DNA from: Variovorax sp037204085
GTDB taxonomy: Bacteria > Pseudomonadota > Gammaproteobacteria > Burkholderiales > Burkholderiaceae_C
NCBI RefSeq assembly: GCF_037204085.1
Contig: NZ_JBBCBW010000017.1
Coordinates: forward strand, 1-64,000
Direction: 5' to 3'
DNA: 64,000 bases
The notes beneath the pieces were generated by a model that had not been told where the DNA came from, did not search any database, and saw only the letters and a list, made by a program, of their open reading frames with translations. A program made the position numbers and the translations under genes. Positions 1-10,858 of this stretch are shown here, in pieces. Within the stretch, counting starts at the first letter, position 1; the number at the start of each line of letters is the position of its first letter.

Positions 1-87
1 GCCTTGCGCAGCGAAATAAAGGAGGAGGCCGCAGGCCGGGGGACATTCGCGGAGAAAGGTACCCCGTCGGCGGGTGCCCGCCCTGAA
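1..87 (+). repeat. Structured dispersed repeat, copy A (5' end cut by window)
   Basis: This is the first of three copies of the same element in the window; the others are at 54921-55012 (minus) and 55087-55181 (plus). The conserved core reads GCGCAGCGAAATAAAGGAGG, then a small GGCC-GCA-GGCC hairpin, then GGGGGACATTCGCGGAG, and the element ends in CGCCCTGAA. The outer stem is incomplete here because the window begins inside it. It lies downstream of panE with no gene between 88 and 252. Confidence 0.8.
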
Positions 88-252
88 TGAACCCGAACCC
101 GAACCCGTTCAACGCAAGCGCAGTGCGGACCCGCGGCCGCAAGGTAGCTCAATGTTTTCTTCATGGCGGTGCCCCTGCCTCGGTCTTGGCCAGGAGTGTC
201 GATGGCAGGTTGATCACGCCCTTGATCTGGTCGCGACAAGTTCATCGCGGCG

Positions 253-1283
253 TTAAAGCCAGAGCGCGTCCTGCAATTGCCGTGCGGTCCAGCGCCTGGG
301 CTGCCGCGGCCACTCTTCGAGCAGCGCCGACATCCTTGCGTTGCGCGGCGCCTCCATGTCCTGGTTTTGCGCGAGCCGCACGACCTCGCCGCTGAGCGCA
401 TCGATCTCGGTGCGCCGCCCGAGCGCGAGGTCGTCCGCCATGCTGGAGCGTGCCTTGGCATCGATGCGCAGCATGCGCGCCGCGACGATACGAAACAGCC
501 AGTCTGGCAGCCGCAGCACTGTGGACAGCCGCCGCGCTGGTACCGCGGCCACCTGCGCGGGCGCGATGCCGGCGCTGCCGAGCACGCCCAACGCTTCATC
601 GATGAGCGCGGCAAAGCAGCACCGGTAGCCGCGCTGCAGCAGTTCGTCGCGCAGCGGCAGGCCCGAGAGCGCGTTGACGGGGTTGTTGAGGTTGAGCAGC
701 AGCTTGCCCCATTGCACGGGCAGCAGGTCGGCGTACAGGTCGATGGGTATGCCTGCGCGCTCGAACACCGGCAGCCAGGGCCGCAGTGCGGCATCGTCCT
801 TTGCGGCCAGCCGCCCTGCCGTGCCCCGGTGAAAGGCACCCGGCCCGGTTTCAGCCACGTTGTAGGGCACCATGCCGGGCAGCACGCCCAGCGTGGGGCC
901 GGCCTTCGATGCCTCTGTGCAATTGGAAATGCCGTTTTGCAGCGAGACGACCGTGGTGCCCGCGGGCAACGCAAAGGCAAGCTCGGCGGCCGCCTCGGCG
1001 GTGGCGCCGCTCTTTACGCACAGCAGAACCAGTGCCGGCGTTGCGCCGACAGGCACCTGGTCACTCAACCGCAGGCTGGCGGCGGGCAAGCGATGCGAAC
1101 CGCCTTCCAGATCGCTGAGCGCAAGGCCGTGCGCCGCAAGGCTTTGCAGCACGCGCGGACGCCCGACGAAAGTAACTGGAACACCGGCCGCGGCAAGGCT
1201 GCCGCCGATGAAGCAACCGATGGTGCCCGCTCCCATCACCAGCACTTCGCCGGGAGGGGAGCCGAGCACCTCGGTGGCGGCCA

Positions 1284-1284
<1 letters not shown>
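253..1284 (-). CDS. panE: 2-dehydropantoate 2-reductase family protein (PanE/ApbA)
   Basis: The gene encodes a 343-aa NADPH-dependent ketopantoate reductase-like protein. In pantothenate synthesis this family reduces 2-dehydropantoate to pantoate in the cytoplasm. An N-terminal Rossmann motif GAGTIGCFIGGS lies at about residues 18-29. The C-terminal half carries the family signature GKLLLNLNNPVNAL, which contains the expected catalytic Lys and nearby Asn residues. It is slightly longer than typical PanE (about 300 aa). Its ATG overlaps the alaS stop by one base (TGATG), so it is probably translated from the alaS message. Many bacteria carry PanE paralogues that act on other 2-oxo acids, so the substrate is inferred from the family. 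Confidence 0.85.
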
Positions 1285-3908
<2,624 letters not shown>

Positions 3909-4011
3909 CTTTGGATTTCGTCTTCTGTCGAGGGCGGCCTGGCGATGGCGACCCTCTCGTCGAACCCACTGCGTCGAACCGACCTAACTGCTTGATTTGC
4001 TTGAACAAACG

Positions 4012-4017
4012 ATTATA
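4012..4017 (-). promoter_or_regulatory. Candidate -10 element of the alaS promoter
   Basis: Read on the minus strand this is a perfect TATAAT, about 100 bases before the alaS start codon and inside the divergent gap between alaS and the ferritin-like gene. No good -35 hexamer is visible at the usual distance, so the assignment rests on the -10 alone. Confidence 0.4.
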
Positions 4018-4162
4018 GGTTTGGCTACCGCCCCGCGCCTTGCCGGGGCTGCAGTCAGCTTGCCGTGGGGAGCGCCGCTACCATGGGCCGGACCGGGAGA
4101 ACCAAATGCGTTCGGCTTCGTCCTAACGGCTATTTCATCCCGACGTGAATCAAGGAGCATGC

Positions 4163-4984
4163 ATGGCAGGTCATGAGGCGCCACACTGGAAGATCGAGGA
4201 TCTGGAGTTTTCGCGCATTGCGCGCGACGAAGTCCGCCAGGACGAAAATCTTTTCTACCTCGTCACGTCCGCCTCCTTCATTGAAAGCGGCTCTGACCTG
4301 TACACCCAGAACCTGGTCGACTTCTTTCGCGGCGACGACGAGGTTACGGAGTGGCTCACCCGCCACTGGGAGGCCGAGGAACTGCAGCACGGCAAGGCCT
4401 TGCGCGCCTATGTGGCGCATGTGTGGCCAGAATTCGACTGGGAAACCGCCTACCGCGGCTTTCTCGAGGAATACGCCACCTACTGCAAGGTCGAGCTCCT
4501 CGCCCCCACGCGCGGGCTCGAAATGACGGCGCGCTGCGTGGTCGAAACCGGCACCGCCACCTACTACCGCGCCATGGCGCGCAGCACGGCCGAACCGGTG
4601 CTGCGCGACCTGGCCAGCCGCATTGCAGCCGACGAGGTGAACCACTACAAGCATTTCTACCGCTTCTTTCGCCGCTACCGCGACGAGGAACGGCTCAGCC
4701 GCTTTCGCGTGCTGGGCACCATTGGCCGACGCACGCTGGAGCTGAAGAGCGAAGACGCCGACTGCGCCATTCGCCACGTGGTTCGCACGCGGTCGCCCGA
4801 GCGCGCCGGCGACACGGCCTTTGTCGAGCAACTGAGCGCCCGCCTGAACAGCACAGTGCGCACCAACCTGAGCGCCGGCGCCACGCTCAAGATGCTGATG
4901 CGCCCGCTGGAACTACCGGCCGGGGTGCAAACCATGATCCAGTACCCCATCAGGCAGTTCATGGAGCATGTTTTCCTGCGTTGA
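4163..4984 (+). CDS. Ferritin-like / acyl-ACP-desaturase-like di-iron protein
   Basis: A 273-aa, mostly helical protein with the carboxylate and His pattern of a four-helix di-iron fold. It has a Glu in FIESGSDLY, an E-x2-H type motif in HWEAEELQHGKAL, a Glu in MTARCVVETGTATYY, and a second pair in ADEVNHYKHF. This matches the ferritin-like superfamily that includes stearoyl-ACP desaturases, but no substrate can be read off. The ATG at 4163 is preferred over an in-frame GTG at 4145 because AAGGAG at 4152-4157 sits five bases upstream of it. The gene is transcribed divergently from alaS. The function in this organism is unknown; an oxidase or desaturase role is an inference from the fold. Confidence 0.65.
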   Translation: MAGHEAPHWKIEDLEFSRIARDEVRQDENLFYLVTSASFIESGSDLYTQNLVDFFRGDDEVTEWLTRHWEAEELQHGKALRAYVAHVWPEFDWETAYRGFLEEYATYCKVELLAPTRGLEMTARCVVETGTATYYRAMARSTAEPVLRDLASRIAADEVNHYKHFYRFFRRYRDEERLSRFRVLGTIGRRTLELKSEDADCAIRHVVRTRSPERAGDTAFVEQLSARLNSTVRTNLSAGATLKMLMRPLELPAGVQTMIQYPIRQFMEHVFLR

Positions 4985-5076
4985 GGGGGCTGGTGGCAGG
5001 TGCGAGGGGTGAATTCACTCACAAACTTCAAAAACGAAGATGTATACTTTAGAGGTACTTTTCTGAATTCCGCGAA

Positions 5077-5475
5077 ATGCCCGAATTTGCCCCAAGAAAT
5101 GCCCGCCTCGAGTGGGCGTCGCTGTTCGCCGCCGAATGGACGCGGCTGGCCGGTGGGCGCGCCGATCATGAATTTTTGATCGACCAAGGCCTGAGCCTGG
5201 TGCGGGTGGTGGGCGACCGGCAACCCGCGGACGTGGCGCGCCAGCATTTCGAAAACACCCCCGAGCCCGAGCAGCTGGTGCGCGACCCCGAGGCCAACTT
5301 CACCGCGCTGGCGGCCGAGGTCGGCATCATCAAGCCGGGCGAACGTCTCGACCAGATGCATATTGAATTCGCCCACGGCATTGCCGAGCTCTGCGCTGCG
5401 GTGGGTGACGGCTACGGCGATTCGGCCTCTGCCAATGCGGGCCGGCACATCAGGGCGCTGTACGGCCCGGTCTGA
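5077..5475 (+). CDS. Hypothetical protein (132 aa)
   Basis: A 132-aa soluble protein with no signal peptide or membrane segment, which I do not recognise. It is acidic and helical in its second half (GERLDQMHIEFAHGIAELC). A TATACT at 5043-5048 could serve as its -10. It ends 32 bases before the stop of the convergent gene at 5508. Its codon use looks like that of the surrounding GC-rich genes, so it is probably real. Confidence 0.6.
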   Translation: MPEFAPRNARLEWASLFAAEWTRLAGGRADHEFLIDQGLSLVRVVGDRQPADVARQHFENTPEPEQLVRDPEANFTALAAEVGIIKPGERLDQMHIEFAHGIAELCAAVGDGYGDSASANAGRHIRALYGPV

Positions 5476-5507
5476 AACGGCTCGGCGGCCCGTCTTTTCT
5501 TCGCCCT

Positions 5508-5807
5508 TCAGCCGAGCTTCGGCAGCCCGAAGCCGAACCCGAACACCGGTCCGCTCTTCTTCGCGGGTTTCGCCAGGCCGGCCTCTTCTTGCTCCCGCGG
5601 TCCCAGGTCGAGGTCGTCGATCATCTTCTGCAACTCGACCAGGCCCGCGGCCATCGCGGCCTTGTAGGTCTTCATCGCCCTCGGCTGCTGGCGCAGCACG
5701 CTCCAGCCCTGCCCCAGCTCCTCGTCGCCGAGCTCAACCAGGCGCCAACGGTAGGCGCCCTCTTCCACTTCGATGACGGTGACGGCAATGCTCCGAAGCG
5801 TTGACAT
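5508..5807 (-). CDS. Hypothetical small protein, family Y
   Basis: A 99-aa protein of unknown function. The sequence contains KAAMAAGLVELQKMIDDLDL and ends in a Gly-Phe-rich tail (FGFGFGLPKLG). A decayed paralogue is found on the minus strand at 7533-7701 (GAMAAGLLELQKII followed by GVGFGVGF). I chose the internal ATG at 5807 because the upstream in-frame start is a TTG-type codon without a ribosome site. It lies 104 bases downstream of family X gene 5912-6277, also on the minus strand, so the two probably form one unit. Confidence 0.55.
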   Translation of the reverse strand: MSTLRSIAVTVIEVEEGAYRWRLVELGDEELGQGWSVLRQQPRAMKTYKAAMAAGLVELQKMIDDLDLGPREQEEAGLAKPAKKSGPVFGFGFGLPKLG

Positions 5808-5911
5808 GGCGGAATGGTCAGCGATGAGCAAGCCGCGCCGTGTCGGACGAGCGCGGTTTCTTGCCGCTCCGGCCTTCCCCGGCCTTCTTGCGGCCTTCCT
5901 GTTTCTGTCAG

Positions 5912-6277
5912 TCAGGTCGGCGCGCTGGATTCCGGTTCAGGTGCCGGGCAACAGCTGCAAACCGGAGCGTTCGGCTGATGGGGCGCGCCGCATCGGATGC
6001 ACAGCTTTCGGCGGCGCCTGGCCGCCCGCCATGTGGTTGCGGGCCGCATCCGTTCGGTGCGCAACTTCATGATCTCGGCGATGCCGTCTTCGGTGATTGC
6101 CGTGACGATGGCGGTCCGGGCCATGTTGAACTTGCCGGATGGGTCGATGGCCGGTGCAATTTCCGCTTCTACCAAGCCAGTGGCCTTGAGAACCGAAACA
6201 TGCTTGATTTCTTCGGGCCTCACGATCTCGGCAGGCAACTCGACATGCTGGAGCCGCAGCAAGAAGAGCAGGTGCAT
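5912..6277 (-). CDS. Hypothetical small protein, family X, with C-terminal Cys cluster
   Basis: A 121-aa protein of unknown function. The N-terminal 75 residues (LRLQHVELPAEIVRPEEIKH, then VSVLKATGLVEAEI) match the 82-aa product at 7166-7414, so the two are paralogues. This copy has an extra basic linker and a C-terminal C-x2-C...C-x-C-C cluster (LCIRCGAPHQPN, then VCSCC) that may bind zinc. The other copy lacks it. The strand is minus and the product is likely co-transcribed with the family Y gene downstream. The start at 6277 has a purine-rich GAGGGG about ten bases upstream. Confidence 0.55.
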   Translation of the reverse strand: MHLLFLLRLQHVELPAEIVRPEEIKHVSVLKATGLVEAEIAPAIDPSGKFNMARTAIVTAITEDGIAEIMKLRTERMRPATTWRAARRRRKLCIRCGAPHQPNAPVCSCCPAPEPESSAPT

Positions 6278-6457
6278 TTCTTGATCCCCTCAACGAATGC
6301 TTTTTGTTGAACCTGAGGGTGCCGGATTGTTTTGAGGCAATGTGACGGTGTCTACATTAGTTGGGCAAAAAAGTCGGGTTTGAGCGGGTGGCGCACCATG
6401 CCGAGCGATGAACCCAACATCTCCCCCTGCGGCAGCAGCCTGTTCACAAGAGGCCTC

Positions 6458-6979
6458 ATGAGCAAAGAAGCGTTCGAACGATCCGCCGCGCCCGGCGGCG
6501 TGCATCACCGGCTGGCGGCGATGGCCGGCAACTGGGAAGGCCGCTTCCGGCTCTGGTTCGAGCCCGGCAAGCCGGCCGACGAATCGGTGCAGCGCGGCAC
6601 CATCCGCCTCGTCGGCCGCGGCCGGTTCCTGCTGCATGAGTACGAGGGCCGTTGCAGCGGCGAGCCTTTCGAGGGCGTCGCGCTATTGGGCTACCACCTC
6701 GACGAAGACGCCTTCGAATGCGCCTGGAGCGAGAGCTTCGGCACCGGCACGTCGATCATGTTCAGCACCGGCCGAGTGGAGGACCGACGCTTCGGCGCGC
6801 AGGGCAGCTACGGTGCCGGCGCGGATGGGGAACACTGGGGCTGGCGCACCGAGGTGTCGCAGCCTGACGCCGAGCACCTGGACATCCGGATGTTCAACAT
6901 CACGCCGGGTGGGGAGGAAGCGCTTGCGGTCGAGGTGAACTACAGGCGGGTGCCTACATCGTCATACGCATCAAGCTAA
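6458..6979 (+). CDS. DUF1579-like protein
   Basis: A 173-aa cytoplasmic protein resembling the DUF1579 family, whose members are lipocalin-like beta barrels of unknown role. The pattern is an N-terminal AMAGNWEGRFRLWFEPG, repeated beta strands, and a central GYHLDEDAFECAW. I start it at 6458 because AAGAGG lies five bases upstream; the longer in-frame version from 6332 has an unlikely, Cys/Trp-rich leader. No operon partner is evident. The family assignment is from memory of the motif and needs a profile search. Confidence 0.6.
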   Translation: MSKEAFERSAAPGGVHHRLAAMAGNWEGRFRLWFEPGKPADESVQRGTIRLVGRGRFLLHEYEGRCSGEPFEGVALLGYHLDEDAFECAWSESFGTGTSIMFSTGRVEDRRFGAQGSYGAGADGEHWGWRTEVSQPDAEHLDIRMFNITPGGEEALAVEVNYRRVPTSSYASS

Positions 6980-7165
6980 ATGGCAGCCAGACCGAGGGTG
7001 AAGTCCGGCCAGCCTAGTGACAAGTGTGAAGTATTTCTCAAAAATGGTTCTGACTTATAAGCAAGCAGTAGCGGCCGAGTTGCACTTGTAGCTACATTCC
7101 GCCGACCAGAAATGGCCGGCATTTCTTGGCAGAACGAAGACAAGCGCCGGCACTCGGAGACTCGA

Positions 7166-7414
7166 ATGCCCCTCTCGTTTTTGATGCGGCTGCTGCATGT
7201 GCGGCTTCCAATTCATGTTGCCAATCCAGAGGACATCCGGCACGTCTCGGTCCTTTTGGCTACTGGATTGATCGAAGCTGAGATCCAGGCCCTGGAGTCC
7301 ACCGTTCGCTATGCCACCTCACGCGTTGCCACAGTGCTTCGCATCACGGAGGCCGGCTTCACCGAACTTGCAAAAATGGGAGATGCCCGATTCCGTGAGG
7401 AAGGAACCGGTTGA
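7166..7414 (+). CDS. Hypothetical small protein, family X paralogue
   Basis: An 82-aa product whose sequence (LRLPIHVANPEDIRH-like core, then VSVLLATGLIEAEI) parallels the N-terminal part of the 5912-6277 product. The Cys cluster of the other copy is missing, and the gene stops just before the duplicated tRNA-Gly flank at 7423. The ATG at 7166 follows a CGGAGA purine stretch. Together with the family Y remnant at 7533-7701 it forms a second, rearranged copy of the X-Y unit. It may be functional or a shortened relic. Confidence 0.5.
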   Translation: MPLSFLMRLLHVRLPIHVANPEDIRHVSVLLATGLIEAEIQALESTVRYATSRVATVLRITEAGFTELAKMGDARFREEGTG

Positions 7415-7422
7415 CCGGTTAT

Positions 7423-7510
7423 CCAACTTCCCTCTGGAGAATCGGGCACTCATCTCGATAACTCGTAGAAATCAACGAGTTGCCAGATGCGGGTGTAGTT
7501 CAATGGTAGA
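7423..7510 (+). repeat. 5' tRNA-Gly fragment with upstream flank (left copy of a duplication)
   Basis: The last 22 bases (7489-7510) are identical to the first 22 bases of the intact tRNA-Gly at 12181. The 66 bases before them are clearly related to 12111-12180 but diverged: both start TCxAACTTCCCTCTG and share ATCxGGCACT and xTCAACGxGxTGC. The fragment breaks off after the D-arm and cannot form a tRNA. The two copies bracket a 4.7-kb block of methyltransferase genes. Confidence 0.85.
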
Positions 7511-7532
7511 TCTGCGCCCTCCAGTGAAAACA

Positions 7533-7701
7533 CCGCTGTTTCACTGAAACCTACGCCAAAACCTACGCCGATCAGCCGAGCTTCGGCAATTATCTTCTGC
7601 AGCTCGAGCAGACCTGCAGCCATGGCGCCTTGTAGGTGCCCATCGACTTCGATTGCTGCCTGACTACGTGCCAGCTCTCGCCATGCTGCTGCGGCTTGAC
7701 C
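7533..7701 (-). pseudogene. Remnant of family Y small gene
   Basis: The minus-strand translation here contains GAMAAGLLELQKIIAEA and GVGFGVGF, recognisably the core and tail of the 5508-5807 product. No proper start or end matches: the frame runs into the tRNA fragment at 7489-7510. It is best read as a broken paralogue that moved with the family X copy just upstream. Confidence 0.55.
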
Positions 7702-7905
7702 ACACAACTGGCGCGAGTCAATGACACATGAGCCAACTGAATTTATGCCCCAGCCCGCCACCACCCTGCGCACGCCGTCGTGGCTGGGCGGCAGGGTGCA
7801 CGAAGACCGCGAGCTGCCGCAGTGGCAGCAGCAATAGAAGCCGCAATACGGCCTGTTGGCTGAAATAGGCCTTTACACTCTGACGACCCCACCTCTTCAA
7901 CAAGC
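7702..7905. other. Intergenic stretch before the first FkbM gene
   Basis: No supported gene is visible. A 30-codon open stretch on the plus strand (from 7745, ending in TAG) encodes a peptide with TPSWLGGRVHEDRELPQW and could be a fragment of a lost gene, but nothing confirms this. Together with the two decayed elements upstream, 7415-7905 contains no intact gene. Confidence 0.4.
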
Positions 7906-9015
7906 ATGCTCCGAGACATCACCCCAGTTCGGCAACTCGCCCGCCTGTATCGCGCAATCCTCTCGGCCGCCGAATCCCTGGCAACGCTCAGCGCACATAG
8001 CCAGCAACCCGCGCCTGCATCAGCGCCTGCACCTACACCAGCACCAGCGCCCGTTGTCCAGTACTTCGATGCGCGGCCGCGACTGGATGCGAACGAGGCC
8101 GAGATTCGCAGACTTTCAACCGAGGTGGAAAGGTTGAAGACCCTCACCCGGCATCTCAGGTTGCAGTCGGCCAGCATGGACAACCGCCCCTTCCTGATCG
8201 AAGGCAACGTTCCGGGCTTCGAGCCCTTCGCCTTCGAGATTCATCGTGCTGGCGACGCATACATCTCCACCGAACTGGAGGCGACCGGTATCTGGGAGCC
8301 GCTCGAAACCTCCGTCATCACGCGACTCAGCAGGCCTGGCGACTTCGTGCTCGACATTGGCGGCAATATCGGCTGGTACAGCGTGCTTCTCTCCAAGGTG
8401 CTGGGTCCGGCCGGACAGATCATAACGTTCGAGCCCGACCCGCGGAACTTCGCGATGCTCTCGCGCAATCTCGAAAGAGTGCGAGGTGGCGCCATCGCCA
8501 CGCCCCTGCAGAAGGCCGTGAGCGACGCAGAGGGCACGCTGAAGCTGTTTCTGTCCCCTGACAACCTCGGTGACCACCGAATCTTCAGCGATGGAACAGA
8601 GCGTCCAACGATTGAAGTTCCAACGGCAACGCTTGACGCAATTCTCGCGGATGCCTCCCGACTTCCCGACCTCGTGAAGTCGGATGCGCAGGGGTCCGAG
8701 GCACGCATCTTCCGCGGTGCTCAAGGCCTCTTCTCAAAGGGCTGGCGCCCCATCTTCTTGATGGAATTCTGGCCCTTCGGCCTGACCAACTCGGGCGACG
8801 ATCCGATGTGGCTTTGGGGCCAACTGGCCGGCATGGGCTATCAAATGTTCGAGCTCACGGAAGCGCGCTCGACGTTGCTATCTATTGACGAGCTGCGGGT
8901 GCGCTCCGAGATCACGGACCGGCTGTCCCCTACATCGGGATCCTTCATCAACTTAGTGGCCATTCCCTCGGGGAGCGATCGTTTGACCAGCATCGAGGAT
9001 CTTGTAGCTCGTTGA
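7906..9015 (+). CDS. FkbM family SAM-dependent methyltransferase
   Basis: A 369-aa protein with an FkbM-type methyltransferase domain at about residues 85-350. Motif I is FVLDIGGNIGWYS, followed by the acidic ITFEPDP of motif II, then the family signature VKSDAQGSEARIFRGA. Such enzymes often methylate hydroxyls of sugars or secondary metabolites. A Pro/Ala-rich low-complexity linker (about residues 34-50) separates the catalytic domain from an N-terminal segment MLRDITPVRQLARLYRAI. This segment is also found on the next methyltransferase. A strong terminator follows 28 bases after the stop, so the gene is probably monocistronic. It lies inside the tRNA-Gly-bracketed block; the target is unknown. 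Confidence 0.85.
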   Translation: MLRDITPVRQLARLYRAILSAAESLATLSAHSQQPAPASAPAPTPAPAPVVQYFDARPRLDANEAEIRRLSTEVERLKTLTRHLRLQSASMDNRPFLIEGNVPGFEPFAFEIHRAGDAYISTELEATGIWEPLETSVITRLSRPGDFVLDIGGNIGWYSVLLSKVLGPAGQIITFEPDPRNFAMLSRNLERVRGGAIATPLQKAVSDAEGTLKLFLSPDNLGDHRIFSDGTERPTIEVPTATLDAILADASRLPDLVKSDAQGSEARIFRGAQGLFSKGWRPIFLMEFWPFGLTNSGDDPMWLWGQLAGMGYQMFELTEARSTLLSIDELRVRSEITDRLSPTSGSFINLVAIPSGSDRLTSIEDLVAR

Positions 9016-9042
9016 TCAAACAGCGCCTCGGAACGGAAACAA

Positions 9043-9075
9043 GGCCCCCAGCGCCGAAGCGCCGGGGGCCTTTTT
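9043..9075 (+). terminator. Rho-independent terminator after FkbM gene
   Basis: A GC-rich stem pairs GGCCCCC and GCGC with GCGC and GGGGGCC (one A-C mismatch) around a CGAA loop, followed by TTTTT. It ends transcription of the 7906-9015 gene. The rest of the gap to 9346 shows no supported gene. Confidence 0.9.
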
Positions 9076-9345
9076 CATTTCAAGATCGACGGCTGAGCCA
9101 ATGGCACGAAGAGTATCCGATCATTCTTCTGGACCGAGCGGAAGCTGCGCTCTGTTGTCTCTCCCTTCAACAACGATTCGGCCTGATTCAAGAAGCTCTC
9201 GACTTCGTGCAGCCTTGGCTGCGAGGACCGCGGATCGATCCTCGGCACGCTGACAGGCAGCGGGGTCGGTACGGGCTTCCCACTCGGCAATCTGCTGGGT
9301 GTCTTGCGCCAGTAAACTGCTGCGCACCGTACTACGTCAGCGACC

Positions 9346-10407
9346 ATGCTAAAAAATCGCACTCCGTTCCGCCAACTTTCACGTCTCTATGGGGCGGTCA
9401 TCAACAGCCCAAGCCAAACAGCCGACATCCGAGAGGAGTTGGCCATGCTGCGCCAGGAGATCAGGCATCAAACAGCTGTTGAGCACACTTTGGCCGAACG
9501 ACTCGAAAGAGACGTTCAGAAGGTGTCGATCACAGTGCAAGAGCTCGATCTTCATTTGAACGCGAGCAAAACTGCTGGCCATACGCATCAGGACACCGCA
9601 TTGATGCTGGATGACCTGAGACGAAGGATCGCTCAGTCGATGCCGGACAACCCGGCCAGCAAAGGGTGGAATACCTATTCGCAGTGTGATGAGGACGGGA
9701 TCGTCCGCGAATGCCTGCGCAGAATTTCGACCATCGCGACTTTGTCGAAGACATTTATTGAGGTTGGGTGTGGCGACGGTTTGGAGAACAACACACACCA
9801 ACTCCTGTTAGACGGCTTCAAAGGTGCATGGCTCGACGGGAGTCCGACGAACATTGCACGCATCAAAGAAGCTTTGGGCACGTTGACGTCTGAGCAACTC
9901 TTCGCGAAAGAGAGTTTTGCCACTGTCGAATCGATGAAATCGCTGCTTGATGAGTTCCTTGCGTTCATCGGGACCAATGACATCGACTTCTACACTTTCG
10001 ATACTGATGGCAACGACCTGCTTTTGGTCCGCAAGTCGCTGGAATCCATAACGCCGAAGCTCTTATGCGTTGAATACAACGGCAAGTTTCCTCCGCCGAC
10101 CATTCTGTCGATCAACTACAACCCGGTGCACATCTGGTCCGGCGACGACTACTACGGCGCAACCTTGCAGTCATGGATCGACGAACTCAGGGACCGGTAT
10201 ACCCTTGTCTCGTGCAACCTGAGCGGCGTTAACGCCTTTTTTGTCCGGAACGACTTGGTTTCCGCTTTCACAATCTATCCCACGGAAATGCTGTATCAGC
10301 CCCCGAGGTATTGGCTTGTGGGGACTAATGGCCATAGAGCAAGCATGCGGTGGCTCAAGCAGCTTTGCACTGGGCAATACCTTGCAGGCGCGGCTGCTGG
10401 CCATTAA
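9346..10407 (+). CDS. FkbM-like methyltransferase-domain protein with coiled-coil N-terminus
   Basis: A 353-aa protein. The N-terminus MLKNRTPFRQLSRLYGAV closely resembles that of the FkbM protein before it. It is followed by a heptad-like region (residues about 25-90: REELAMLRQEIRH, AERLERDVQK). The C-terminal domain has YSQCDEDGIVRECL, FIEVGCGDGLENNTHQLL and IDFYTFDTDGNDLLLVRKSL. This matches the divergent methyltransferase group (Methyltransf_21-like) seen in glycan and capsule loci. Apparent GC is lower than in the flanking housekeeping genes, which suggests transfer. The methyl acceptor cannot be deduced. Confidence 0.75.
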   Translation: MLKNRTPFRQLSRLYGAVINSPSQTADIREELAMLRQEIRHQTAVEHTLAERLERDVQKVSITVQELDLHLNASKTAGHTHQDTALMLDDLRRRIAQSMPDNPASKGWNTYSQCDEDGIVRECLRRISTIATLSKTFIEVGCGDGLENNTHQLLLDGFKGAWLDGSPTNIARIKEALGTLTSEQLFAKESFATVESMKSLLDEFLAFIGTNDIDFYTFDTDGNDLLLVRKSLESITPKLLCVEYNGKFPPPTILSINYNPVHIWSGDDYYGATLQSWIDELRDRYTLVSCNLSGVNAFFVRNDLVSAFTIYPTEMLYQPPRYWLVGTNGHRASMRWLKQLCTGQYLAGAAAGH

Positions 10408-10858
10408 GAACCTAAAGACGGATCTGCTGCCTGTTTTGCAGTACGCGCACGTACTGACGATCAAAAGGAAGGCGGCGCCACGGTCGAAGGCTTCGAGGAT
10501 CAGCGCCCGAGGGGCGAAAAGCAAGTCGATCAAGACCCGGCAGACCCAATGGTGTGTCAGTGTCGCGGAACTGGAGAGCGGCTACGCAGCGCTCGAGCGC
10601 ATGAACCCTCGTAGCTCAACAGGGTTCCATGTGAACGACGACGAAGTAGAAGAAGGTTTGCTGCCGGCGCCGCCGCGGTGAAGCTTAAGGCTTAGGGATC
10701 GGCCGGCCTTGGGGTAGCGCGTAGCCCGGCATCCCAGCCCCATGCGCCGATGGAACCAACAGTGCAGCCCGGGGGATTTCTAGCCCCGCAAATACGCAAC
10801 AGCCGCTACCATCACTCGCGGCGCAGAGGGCGCCGCCTCCACCTTGCTGCGAGCTCCC
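10408..10858. other. Gap without a supported gene
   Basis: About 450 bases separate two methyltransferase genes. An overlapping ORF in another frame (10241-10681) ends here, but its start lies inside the previous gene and its composition is basic and Ser/Arg-rich, as expected for a shadow. I see no terminator, tRNA or clear promoter. It may be residue of a lost gene. Confidence 0.4.

Noticed and set aside
9075..9362. Minus-strand ORF of 95 codons between the two FkbM genes
   Set aside because: It overlaps the start of the 9346 gene, has no ribosome site and no recognisable pattern, and lies next to a terminator tail.
10241..10681. Possible frameshift extension of the 9346-10407 methyltransferase protein
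   Set aside because: The original frame ends with a sensible GTNGHRASMRWLKQL, as in relatives of this group. The other frame is basic and Ser/Arg-rich, so no frameshift is needed.
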